From Mangrovihabitans endophyticus (GTDB lineage: Bacteria > Actinomycetota > Actinomycetes > Mycobacteriales > Micromonosporaceae): DNA of 64,000 bases. Below the pieces are notes generated by a model. The model did not search any database. It saw nothing but the letters and a program-made list of their open reading frames with translations, and was not told where the DNA came from. Both the position numbers and the translations under genes were made by a program. Shown piece after piece: positions 52,817 to 60,688 of this stretch. The stretch is from NCBI RefSeq assembly GCF_014646155.1, contig NZ_BMMX01000012.1, forward strand, positions 62,001 through 126,000, given 5' to 3'. Position 1 is the stretch's first letter, and each line of letters begins with the position of its first letter.

Positions 52817-52957
52817 GAACGCTGCACGGTGGCGGTCGGCCGCCGTGCCGATCGCCCGACCTGGCGACCCGTCTCGGACTTACGGCCTGAAAGGTTAGCC
52901 GGTTCGTTCCTGCGGACATGCAGGAGAATCGATGCAGTTGGTGGAAGGATGGAGATC

Positions 52958-53326
52958 GTGGGAACAGCGTTGGCGGAAATGACAATGCCGCAGATCTCGC
53001 CGCTTGCCGGCGAGCCAATTGAACGAGCCGATGCCGAGCGTCTCGCGGGGGTGTTGAAGGCTCTCGCGGACCCTGCGCGGCTCCGGCTGCTCAGCCTCAT
53101 TCAGTCCGCTACGGACGGTGAAGCGTGCGTCTGCGACCTGACTGCCCCGCTCGGGCTGTCGCAGCCGACCGTGTCGCACCATTTGCGGATCCTGACCGAG
53201 GCCGGCCTCCTGGAGCGCGAGAAGCGCGGCGTCTGGGCGTACTACCGCCTGGTGCCGACCGCCATCGCGACCATCGCCGACCTGCTGACGCCGCCGCGCA
53301 AGCGGGCCACCAAGAAGGCGCGCTGA
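52958..53326 (+). CDS. ArsR-family metalloregulator
   Basis: A winged-helix repressor of about 122 residues from GTG 52958 (AAGGA 7 bases upstream; ATG 52949 and 52985 are alternatives). AERLAGVLKALADPARLRLLSLI is the usual N-terminal helix pair. DGEACVCDLTAPLGLSQPTV then SHHLRILTEAGLLEREKRGVW gives the DNA-binding helix and the C-x-C of the ELCVCDL type, which binds As(III), Sb(III) or similar in ArsR. No arsenite pump or arsenate reductase is adjacent, so its target is elsewhere or the locus is reduced. Confidence 0.85.
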   Translation: MGTALAEMTMPQISPLAGEPIERADAERLAGVLKALADPARLRLLSLIQSATDGEACVCDLTAPLGLSQPTVSHHLRILTEAGLLEREKRGVWAYYRLVPTAIATIADLLTPPRKRATKKAR

Positions 53327-53426
53327 CCTCAGGGCGTACGCCTGGCGTCACCGTTCATGGCTGTGGCGCCAGGCTGGATTACCTCTCCATTCGCCAGTCC
53401 ACCCCCACGGACCCGAAGGAGCACGG

Positions 53427-54116
53427 GTGAACTACGTACCGGGTGATCTGCGAGACCAGCTCACGCACGTGGGATACGACGTGGTCCAAGCAGGGTTGGT
53501 CTGCGGATCCGGCGGCAATCTGTCCGCCCGCATCGCCGACGACGACGCCTGCTGGGTCACCGCCGGCGGCACCTGGCTCGATCGGCTCAGCCGCACCTCC
53601 TTCACCGCGGTGCGCATCTCCGACGGTTCGCCGGTGGAGGGCCCCACTGGGCCGGGCGCCCCGCTCCCGGCGCCGCGGCTCGAACCGAGTAGCGAAGTGG
53701 CCCTGCACCTGGCGCTCTATCGTGCCCGGCCGGACGTCAACGCCGTGGTGCACCTGCATCCGCAGACCACGCTGCTGCTCGACGCGCTCGGAGAGCGTGT
53801 CCGGCTGGTCACCACGGATCATGCGTTCTATCTGCGCCGCGTGGTCACGGTGCCGTTCCGGCTGCCGGGCACCACCGAGTTGGCCGCGCTCACCGCGGCG
53901 ATGGCCGCCGACGGCACCGACTGCATGGTGCTCAGCCAGCACGGCTGCGTGGTCATGGCGGACAGCGTCGAACTCGCCCACAAGCGGGCGCGCAACCTGG
54001 AAGAGGCGGCGTTGCTGACGTACCGGGCGCTTACCGCCGGGCGGTTGGACAGCCTGCCCGACTGCCCCGAGGCGTTCGTCGAACGGCTCGACGGGGCCGC
54101 GGCAATCGCCGTCTGA
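53427..54116 (+). CDS. Class II aldolase/adducin-domain protein
   Basis: A 229-residue zinc aldolase-type protein starting at GTG 53427. GLVCGSGGNLSARIADDDAC is the phosphate-binding G-S-G-N-x-S segment, EPSSEVALHLALYRARPDVN holds the catalytic Glu, and VVHLHPQTTLLLDAL supplies two His zinc ligands; LSQHGCVVMADSV carries the third. It resembles L-fuculose-phosphate and related aldolases. The sugar substrate is not determinable. Confidence 0.87.
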   Translation: MNYVPGDLRDQLTHVGYDVVQAGLVCGSGGNLSARIADDDACWVTAGGTWLDRLSRTSFTAVRISDGSPVEGPTGPGAPLPAPRLEPSSEVALHLALYRARPDVNAVVHLHPQTTLLLDALGERVRLVTTDHAFYLRRVVTVPFRLPGTTELAALTAAMAADGTDCMVLSQHGCVVMADSVELAHKRARNLEEAALLTYRALTAGRLDSLPDCPEAFVERLDGAAAIAV

Positions 54117-54154
54117 ACCCGCCCGGCCTGGACCGGAGCTTCCGCACAGCTCGG

Positions 54155-54961
54155 TCAGCGGCGGTGGCTGCGCGGCCGATGCGGCTCCTCCGACCCGTCA
54201 TCGTCGTGCACCGCATCGGCCAGGCCGGCGATGCTCGCCGCGGCCACGACGCCGACCGCCGCGGCGGGCCCTGCCTCCGAGGCGGTCCGGCGGGCCTTCC
54301 GCTCCCGAACCGCCTCGATCACGATCGGCAACACCGAGATCAGCACGATCAGCGCGACGACCGGCAGGATGTAGTGGTCGATCTGATCCCCGATGGCGTC
54401 GTAGATCTGCTGGGCCAGGAGATAACCGACCAACAGCACGCCGTCGCACCAGAGAATCGCGCCCACCACGTTCCACAGGAGGAACTTGCGGGCAGACATG
54501 CCGAGCGTGCCGGCCACCGGGTTCAAGAAGGTCCGGACGATCGGGATGAAGCGCGCCAGCACCACGGCCTTGGCCGGTCCGAACTTGTCGAAGTAGTACT
54601 CCGCCTTCTCCACGTATTCCCGCTTGAAGAGCCGGGAGTCGGGCTTGTCGAACATCCGCCGCCCGTAGCGAGCCCCGAGGAAGTGGCCGAGCTGCGCACC
54701 CAGAATCGCGCACAGTGGAGCTCCCACCAGCAGGCCGACCAGCGAAAGTCGGGTGCCGTCACCGAAGAAGGAGTCGGCCACGGGGGAGGACGCGACACCA
54801 GCCAGGAACAGCAGGGAGTCGCCGGGGAAGAAGAACCCGGCGAGGAGGCCGGTCTCGGCGAAGAGCACCACCCAGACTCCGAAGAGTCCGAAGGTGTGCA
54901 CGAGGTCCGTCGGGTCCAGCGGATTGAAAGCCAACTGCTCAGTCAGCGCACGCACGTCCAC
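54155..54961 (-). CDS. DedA-family membrane protein
   Basis: A 268-residue DedA/SNARE-associated protein starting at GTG 54961. LFGVWVVLFAETGLLAGFFF, then PGDSLLFLAGV, is the first DedA motif (E and G-x-x-x-P-G-D). FGPAKAVVLARFIPIVRTFL, then NPVAGTLGMS, is the second (R-F-x-P-x-x-R). Two further helices and a charged tail rich in Arg, Ala and His follow. The family is implicated in lipid-carrier (undecaprenyl phosphate) recycling. Confidence 0.92.
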   Translation of the reverse strand: MDVRALTEQLAFNPLDPTDLVHTFGLFGVWVVLFAETGLLAGFFFPGDSLLFLAGVASSPVADSFFGDGTRLSLVGLLVGAPLCAILGAQLGHFLGARYGRRMFDKPDSRLFKREYVEKAEYYFDKFGPAKAVVLARFIPIVRTFLNPVAGTLGMSARKFLLWNVVGAILWCDGVLLVGYLLAQQIYDAIGDQIDHYILPVVALIVLISVLPIVIEAVRERKARRTASEAGPAAAVGVVAAASIAGLADAVHDDDGSEEPHRPRSHRR

Positions 54962-55169
54962 GAGGAGCCAGGGTACCGGCCCGGACCTTCAGATGAGCTG
55001 TGTGAACGCTGAGACCAGCACCTCAGCGGTAGTCGTCCACGATCCCGGCGAAATGCCCCACCTCGAACGGGCCGGTTTCCGTCCACGCCGTCGGCTGCGG
55101 AATACTGCCCGAAGGGGGACAGCGCGGTCCGGGCCCTCATGTCGTACAGAATGATCAAGGAGCCTTTCG

Positions 55170-56195
55170 ATGCCTATCGCTTCGCCTGAGGTCTACCGCG
55201 AGATGCTCGACCGTGCCAAGTCCGGCGCGTTCGCCTATCCCGCGATCAACGTGACGTCCTCGCAGACCCTGAACGCAGCCCTTCAGGGCTTCACCGAGGC
55301 GGGCAGCGACGGCATCATCCAGATCTCCACCGGCGGCGCCGAGTACGTCTCCGGCCCGACCGTCAAGAACATGGTCACCGGGGCGGTGGCGCTGGCCGAG
55401 TTCGCCACCGAGGTGGCCAAGAACTACCCGGTCAACATCGCCCTGCACACCGACCACTGCCCGAAGGACAAGCTGGACAAGTACGTTCGTCCGCTGCTGG
55501 CGATCAGTAAGGAGCGGGTGGCGAACGGCAAGGCGCCGCTGTTCCAGTCGCACATGTGGGACGGTTCGGCCGTGCCGGTCGAGGAGAACCTGCAGATCGC
55601 CGAGGAGCTGCTGACGCTGGCGGCGGCCGCGCACATCGTCCTGGAGATCGAGGTCGGCGTGGTCGGCGGCGAGGAGGACGGCGTCTCCGCCGCGATCGAC
55701 GACAAGCTCTACTCGACGGTCGAGGACGGTCTCGCCACCGCTGCCGCGCTGGGCCTGGGCGAGAAGGGCCGCTACATGACGGCGCTGACCTTCGGCAACG
55801 TGCACGGCGTCTACAAGCCGGGCAACGTCAAGCTCCGCCCGGAGATCCTCAAGGAGATCCAGGAGGCGGTGGGCGCCAAGTACGGCAAGGAGAAGCCGTT
55901 CGACCTGGTGTTCCATGGCGGCTCCGGTTCGCTGCTGTCGGAGATCCACGGTGCTCTCGACTACGGTGTGGTGAAGATGAACATCGACACCGACACGCAG
56001 TATGCGTTCACCCGCCCGGTCGCGGACCACATGCTCCGCAACTACGACGGCGTGCTGAAGGTGGACGGCGAGGTCGGCAACAAGAAGGCGTACGACCCGC
56101 GTGCCTGGGGCAAGCTGGCCGAGAACGGCCTGGCGAAGCGCGTCGTGGAGGCATGCGAGAACCTCCGGTCGACGGGCACCACTCTCTCGAAGTAA
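55170..56195 (+). CDS. fba: Class II fructose-bisphosphate aldolase
   Basis: A 341-residue metal-dependent glycolytic aldolase. MPIASPEVYREMLDRAKSGA and FAYPAINVTSSQTLNAALQG start the barrel. VNIALHTDHCPKDKLDKYVR carries the catalytic Asp and zinc His, HIVLEIEVGVVGGEEDGVSA follows, and LVFHGGSGSLLSEIHGALDY and GVVKMNIDTDTQYAFTRPVA provide the second metal His and the phosphate site. AAGGAG before ATG 55170. Followed by DUF3151 and LOG genes, a common actinobacterial neighbourhood. Confidence 0.97.
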   Translation: MPIASPEVYREMLDRAKSGAFAYPAINVTSSQTLNAALQGFTEAGSDGIIQISTGGAEYVSGPTVKNMVTGAVALAEFATEVAKNYPVNIALHTDHCPKDKLDKYVRPLLAISKERVANGKAPLFQSHMWDGSAVPVEENLQIAEELLTLAAAAHIVLEIEVGVVGGEEDGVSAAIDDKLYSTVEDGLATAAALGLGEKGRYMTALTFGNVHGVYKPGNVKLRPEILKEIQEAVGAKYGKEKPFDLVFHGGSGSLLSEIHGALDYGVVKMNIDTDTQYAFTRPVADHMLRNYDGVLKVDGEVGNKKAYDPRAWGKLAENGLAKRVVEACENLRSTGTTLSK

Positions 56196-56205
56196 TCATC
56201 CCATC

Positions 56206-56236
56206 ACGGCCGGTCCCCGTTGGTGGGGCCGGCCGT
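56206..56236 (+). terminator. Hairpin terminator of fba
   Basis: Arms ACGGCCG..CCCC and GGGG..CGGCCGT with a 6-base loop and one bulge, 10 bp after the fba stop. Confidence 0.82.
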
Positions 56237-56304
56237 CGTCGTGTTGCAGGGCCGCGCCGCGGGATGGGTACGATCGATCACTTCTCCGACGGCTGGAGGT
56301 GATC

Positions 56305-56820
56305 GTGCTCGGCATTGCGGGATATGAACCCGAGTGGCATCACGACGCCGAGGCCCTGGCCGCCGTCCACCGGCACCGTTTCGTTCGCCTGATCGGGCGC
56401 AAGCTGCGCTCCGGCTGGCTGATGTGGGACATGGCCGAGCGCGGCTGGTTCGCCGACGGTCCGGTGGTGCTGCACTTCGGCTCGACGCAGGTCGAGATCA
56501 CGCACCGCAAGTTCGACGAGTGCGCCATCACCTGGGACCAGATCGATCTGAACGTGCCGATCGACTGGTATGAGCATTTCGACTGGCGCGCCGACCCGAC
56601 CGCGGCGCTGCGCAACGCCCGCGGGCGTCCGCTGCGCGCGGTCAACATCATCGAGTTGATCACCGTGGCACAGTGGCGGCCCCGGATCCTGCACGGAGTG
56701 GAGTTCCTCTTCGAAGGCGCCCGGCTGGCCGTCTACAACGCGATGGACGAGAACGGGCTGACCGACGTGCCCGAGGTGGACCTGCCGGTGCACAACTGGC
56801 GCCGGGTGCACGTGGCCTGA
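56305..56820 (+). CDS. Conserved hypothetical protein
   Basis: A 171-residue protein starting at GTG 56305 with GGAGG 5 bases upstream. Contains GYEPEWHHDAEALAAVHRHR, SGWLMWDMAERGWFADGPVV, EITHRKFDECAITWDQIDLN and RILHGVEFLFEGARLAVYNA. It looks like a compact soluble beta-rich protein. I do not recognise the family. Ends 8 bp before the LOG-family gene, convergent. Confidence 0.72.
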   Translation: MLGIAGYEPEWHHDAEALAAVHRHRFVRLIGRKLRSGWLMWDMAERGWFADGPVVLHFGSTQVEITHRKFDECAITWDQIDLNVPIDWYEHFDWRADPTAALRNARGRPLRAVNIIELITVAQWRPRILHGVEFLFEGARLAVYNAMDENGLTDVPEVDLPVHNWRRVHVA

Positions 56821-56828
56821 CCGGCAGG

Positions 56829-58055
56829 TCAGTCCACCGTCAACGCGTGCATGGCCCGGTCCAGGTCATCCGTCACCACGATGAGGTCCGACTGGTCGCC
56901 GTGCGGCGAATCGGCCAGCAGCGGCCGGAGCAGCGCCTCCACCGGCAGCGCCCGCCAATGCTCGACACCGAGGAAGACGAACGCCCCGGACGGGCCGTCG
57001 GTCCGGTAGAACGTCTTGGTCGCGGCCTGGAAGACCTCCTGCACCGTGCCGGCGCGTCCGGGCGCGAAGACGATGCCGCCGCGGGCCAGCCGAAGGATCG
57101 AGTCCTCGCGCACCGCGTTGGAGAAATATTTGCCGATCTGACCGGCGAACAGGTTCGCCGGCTCGTGGCCGTACAGCCAGGTGGGCAGGGCGAGGCCGCC
57201 GTAGGTGAGCCGGCCGACGAGGTCGTGCGCGGCCGTCGGCGGCGCGGGGAAGGCCGCACGCACCTCGATCGCGGCGGCAGTGTATGGATCGTGGTCCAGG
57301 AAATCCGGAACCGGCGCCAGCATGTCGATCGCGCGGTGCAACTCGGCGGCTGGTCGCGCGGCGAAATAGGCGCCCAAGTTGGCCGCCTCCATCACGCCCG
57401 GACCGCCGCCGGTGACGATCAACCGGTCGGCGCGGGCCAGCCGCCAGGCGAGCGTCGCGGCCATCCGGTAGGCGTCGGAACCGCGCGGTTCGGCGTGGCC
57501 GCCCATGATGCCCACTGCCCGGTTCGCGGCATGGTCGACCGCCCAGGCGTCGAGGGCCTTGCCCAGTGCGTTGTCGATGCCCGCGTCGTGCAACCGCTGC
57601 GCGATCGCCTCGCGGATGTCCGGCGTCGCCCCGCCGTGCGTCCGGAAGTGCTGGTAGACCCGGGTGTCGTACATCTCGGCGAAGCCGCCCTGCGCGAAGC
57701 CCGAGGCCAGATCGTCCGGGGTGTAGAGGATGGCCGGATGGGTCGGGTAGGGCCGCGTCTCGAACGGCGGCACCAGATGCGCGCCGCGCCGGATCAGATC
57801 GGTCTCCACGTCCGCGTCGGCCAGATGACACCCGACGAACAGCGTTTCCCGTACGTCCACCGCGCTCAGATCCGGCGGATCCTGATCCAACCGGAGGCCG
57901 AGCACGATCAAACCGGCCAGTGACCGTTTCGCCAGGTGGGTGTCGAGTTCGGCGCGCGATTCGATCTCATTCGCGGTGGCGTCGAAGGGTAGGTCACCGG
58001 TGGCTTCGACGGCGAGGTTGCCACGGTGCGCCGGCGCGAATGGATCATCGGACAT
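56829..58055 (-). CDS. LOG-family Rossmann-fold nucleotide-binding protein
   Basis: A 408-residue protein starting at ATG 58055, longer than the 180-200 residue cytokinin-activating LOG enzymes. The fold core has RLIVTGGGPGVMEAANLGAY and FAPGRAGTVQEVFQAATKTF. The latter corresponds to the catalytic P-G-G-x-G-T-x-x-E loop but reads PGRAGTVQE, with Arg in place of the second Gly. Extra N-terminal 190 residues (HLAKRSLAGLIVLGLRLDQD, PAILYTPDDLASGFAQGGFA) are typical of the long actinobacterial subgroup, whose role is unknown. Confidence 0.8.
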   Translation of the reverse strand: MSDDPFAPAHRGNLAVEATGDLPFDATANEIESRAELDTHLAKRSLAGLIVLGLRLDQDPPDLSAVDVRETLFVGCHLADADVETDLIRRGAHLVPPFETRPYPTHPAILYTPDDLASGFAQGGFAEMYDTRVYQHFRTHGGATPDIREAIAQRLHDAGIDNALGKALDAWAVDHAANRAVGIMGGHAEPRGSDAYRMAATLAWRLARADRLIVTGGGPGVMEAANLGAYFAARPAAELHRAIDMLAPVPDFLDHDPYTAAAIEVRAAFPAPPTAAHDLVGRLTYGGLALPTWLYGHEPANLFAGQIGKYFSNAVREDSILRLARGGIVFAPGRAGTVQEVFQAATKTFYRTDGPSGAFVFLGVEHWRALPVEALLRPLLADSPHGDQSDLIVVTDDLDRAMHALTVD

Positions 58056-58141
58056 GACTCGTAGCGTATGCCGGGCGGACAACGCGGCACGTCGTACGCC
58101 CCCTCGGGAATCGGTGGCCGCCGGACCGGTTGAATGGAGTC

Positions 58142-58564
58142 ATGCAGAATCTTCTCCCGGAGCCTCCCGCCACGCGCCTGCCCGTCTCCGAGGACGCCGA
58201 CACGGCGCTCGGAAGGGCAGCGGAGAGTGGCACCGACGCCGCCTACCAGCAGGTCGCGGCGGACTATCCGGCTTACAGCGCGGCCTGGGCCGCACTGGCC
58301 GCGAACGCGCTCGCCGCCGATCAGCCGGTCACCGCGTACGCCTACGCGCGCACCGGCTACCACCGCGGTTTGGACGCGCTGCGCCGCAGCGGCTGGAAGG
58401 GGCACGGACCGGTGCCCTGGTCGCACGAGCCGAACCGCGGATTCCTGCGTTGCTTGCACAGCCTCTCCCAGGCGGCGGCGGCGATCGGCGAGTCGGATGA
58501 GGCGGCGCGCTGCGCCCAGTTCCTGCGCGACAGCGACCCGGCCGCCGCCGACGCCCTGACCTGA
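58142..58564 (+). CDS. DUF3151 family protein
   Basis: A 140-residue protein from ATG 58142. Conserved actinobacterial pattern: AYQQVAADYPAYSAAWAALA, QPVTAYAYARTGYHRGLDAL, RRSGWKGHGPVPWSHEPNRG and FLRCLHSLSQAAAAIGESDE. DUF3151 genes are typically next to fba, as here. Probably a helical protein of unknown function. Confidence 0.9.
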   Translation: MQNLLPEPPATRLPVSEDADTALGRAAESGTDAAYQQVAADYPAYSAAWAALAANALAADQPVTAYAYARTGYHRGLDALRRSGWKGHGPVPWSHEPNRGFLRCLHSLSQAAAAIGESDEAARCAQFLRDSDPAAADALT

Positions 58565-58695
58565 GCCGCGCCCGCCGTCGGCGCCCCCGCGGTCGATGTG
58601 CCGGTCCGTCGAGCCCAGGTCATAGGCACCGACTATGACGGTGGGTGCCGGATCGGCGCTACCGCAGGCTTGAGCGCGGCGGAAGCCTGGAACCC

Positions 58696-59727
58696 ATGAT
58701 CGTTCTGGCTCCCGCCGACCGCCGCACCGCGCCTGGTCCGGTCGCCGGTCTGGTCGTCGCCGTGCTGCTCGGCCTGGGCGCGACGGCGGCCGGCGCGGCG
58801 GTGCCGGTGATCGGCGCACCGGTCTTCGCGGTGCTCACCGGTGTGGCGCTGAGCCCACTGCTGCGTCGCCGCGCCGCGCTCTGGCATCCAGGTCTGGACT
58901 TCGCCAAGGGCCGGGTGCTGCAGTTCTCCGTGGTGCTCCTGGGCGCGCAGCTTTCGCTCGGCGAGGCGGTCTCGGTGGGCGTCGACTCGCTGCCAGTGAT
59001 GCTCGGCACCCTGGCGGTGTGCCTGGCACTCGCCGCCGTCCTGGGCAGGCGCTTGGGCATCGGCCGCGACCTGAGCACGCTGATCGGCGTCGGCACCGGC
59101 ATCTGCGGTGCCTCGGCGATCGCCGCCGTCACGCCGACGATCCGGGCGCGCAGCACCGATGTGGCGTACGCGATCTCCACCATCTTCCTGTGCAACATCG
59201 CCGCGGTGTTGCTCTTTCCGCCCCTGGGCCACGCCCTCGGCCTGGGCCAGGAGGCGTTCGGGCTGTTCGCCGGCACGGCGGTGAACGACACCAGCTCCGT
59301 GGTGGCCGCGGCGAGCACCTACGGGCCGACCGCCGCCCAGCACGCCGTCGTGGTCAAGCTCGTGCGCACCTTGATGATCATTCCGATCGTGCTGGCGCTG
59401 GCCGCGACGGTCCGGCACCGAGACGGCGCCGCGCCGGCGGAAGCGCGGCCGGCCCGCTGGCGTGCAGCCGTGGCGCTGGTGCCGTGGTTCCTGGTCGGGT
59501 TCGTGCTGGTCGCGGCGCTGAACTCGGCCGGGCTGATCCCGGCCGCCGCGCACCCGCCCGCGCACCGGGCCGCCCTGGTGTGCATCGCGGTCGCGCTCGC
59601 CGCCATCGGCCTGTCCACCGACGTGGCCGGTCTGCGCCGGGCTGGGCCCCGTCCGCTGCTGCTCGGCGTGATGCTGTGGGTGGCGGTCAGCGCGACGAGC
59701 CTCGGCCTGCAGGCGCTGACGCTGTGA
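58696..59727 (+). CDS. YeiH-like (UPF0324) membrane protein
   Basis: A 343-residue protein from ATG 58696 (a GTG at 58645 is in frame) with about 10 helices. Conserved segments: VLLGLGATAAGAAVPVIGAP, HPGLDFAKGRVLQFSVVLLG, GTGICGASAIAAVTPTIRAR and LGLGQEAFGLFAGTAVNDTS. UPF0324/YeiH proteins are putative sulfur-oxyanion or organic acid transporters. The LysR regulator starts 13 bp downstream, giving a transporter-regulator operon like E. coli yeiE-yeiH. Confidence 0.88.
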   Translation: MIVLAPADRRTAPGPVAGLVVAVLLGLGATAAGAAVPVIGAPVFAVLTGVALSPLLRRRAALWHPGLDFAKGRVLQFSVVLLGAQLSLGEAVSVGVDSLPVMLGTLAVCLALAAVLGRRLGIGRDLSTLIGVGTGICGASAIAAVTPTIRARSTDVAYAISTIFLCNIAAVLLFPPLGHALGLGQEAFGLFAGTAVNDTSSVVAAASTYGPTAAQHAVVVKLVRTLMIIPIVLALAATVRHRDGAAPAEARPARWRAAVALVPWFLVGFVLVAALNSAGLIPAAAHPPAHRAALVCIAVALAAIGLSTDVAGLRRAGPRPLLLGVMLWVAVSATSLGLQALTL

Positions 59728-59740
59728 CAGACTGCCGACG

Positions 59741-60679
59741 ATGCCGTTGCCGCCCTGGATCAGCGACCTTCCGGCCTTGGACCTGCTGTTGTCGGTCGCC
59801 GAGACCGGCAGCGTGGGCCGGGCCGCGCAGGCGCACGGCATCACGCAGCCCAGCGCGAGTGCGCGGATCAACCGGCTGGAGCGTCGGCTGGGCGTCCCGC
59901 TGCTGGTGCGTTCCCGACGGGGAAGCCTGCTCACGCCGGCCGGCGAGGCGGTGGTCGCCTGGACCCACGGCGTCGTCGACGCGGCGCAGGCGTTGGCCGA
60001 CGGAGTGCTCACCCTGCGCGCCGATCGGCAGGCCCGGCTGCGTATCGCGGCCAGCCTCACGGTGGCGGAGTACCTGCTGCCCGCGTGGCTCCTCACGCTG
60101 CGCCGGAGCCATCCCGATCTGGACATCTCGGCGGGCGTCGCGAACAGTGCGGACGTCTGCGTCGCGGTCCGCACCGGCGCGGCCGACCTGGGATTCGTGG
60201 AGTCGCCGGACGTGCCCGCGGACCTGAGCGCCCGCGTGGTGGGAGAGGACCGGCTGGCCCTGGTGGTGGCCGCGGCCTATCCGCTGGCCGCCCGCGCATC
60301 GAGTGGGCTGCGTCTGCGGGACGTGGTGAACCAGCCGCTGCTGCTCCGCGAACCCGGCTCCGGCACGCGGGACACCTTCCTGCTGGCGGTGGAGAACGCG
60401 CTCGGTGCCGCGCCGCATCTTCCGCACGCGACAAGCCTCGGTTCCACCACCACCATCATGGCGACGGTGCGGGCGGGCGGCGGCGTCGGCGTGATCAGCG
60501 CGCGGGCGGCGGCCACCGCGGTCGCCGCGCGGGAACTGGTGGAGCTGGCGGTGACGGACCTGGACGCCCGTCGGCCGCTGCATGCGGTCTGGTTGGGCCG
60601 GACGCCGACCGGACCGGCTGCGGAGCTGCTCACCGCGGCCCTCGGCGGCCCGACCGGCGCCGCCGCCGAGACCGGCTGA
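59741..60679 (+). CDS. LysR-family regulator (YeiE/CysB-like)
   Basis: A 312-residue LysR-type regulator. The HTH is at residues about 10-60 (LDLLLSVAETGSVGRAAQAH, then GITQPSASARINRLERRLGV), followed by the linker helix and a two-lobed effector domain (LRIAASLTVAEYLLPAWLLT, LREPGSGTRDTFLLAVENAL). It is in the same direction and 13 bp after the YeiH-like gene, so it likely regulates this transporter. The E. coli homologue YeiE is associated with a sulfite response, but the effector here is not known. Confidence 0.9.
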   Translation: MPLPPWISDLPALDLLLSVAETGSVGRAAQAHGITQPSASARINRLERRLGVPLLVRSRRGSLLTPAGEAVVAWTHGVVDAAQALADGVLTLRADRQARLRIAASLTVAEYLLPAWLLTLRRSHPDLDISAGVANSADVCVAVRTGAADLGFVESPDVPADLSARVVGEDRLALVVAAAYPLAARASSGLRLRDVVNQPLLLREPGSGTRDTFLLAVENALGAAPHLPHATSLGSTTTIMATVRAGGGVGVISARAAATAVAARELVELAVTDLDARRPLHAVWLGRTPTGPAAELLTAALGGPTGAAAETG

Positions 60680-60688
60680 TTCGCGGCG

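Noticed and set aside
52440..52898. A 152-residue plus-strand ORF in the gene-poor region
   Set aside because: Arg/Pro-rich product, poor codon use and no ribosome site; it overlaps the better 43-residue candidate in another frame.
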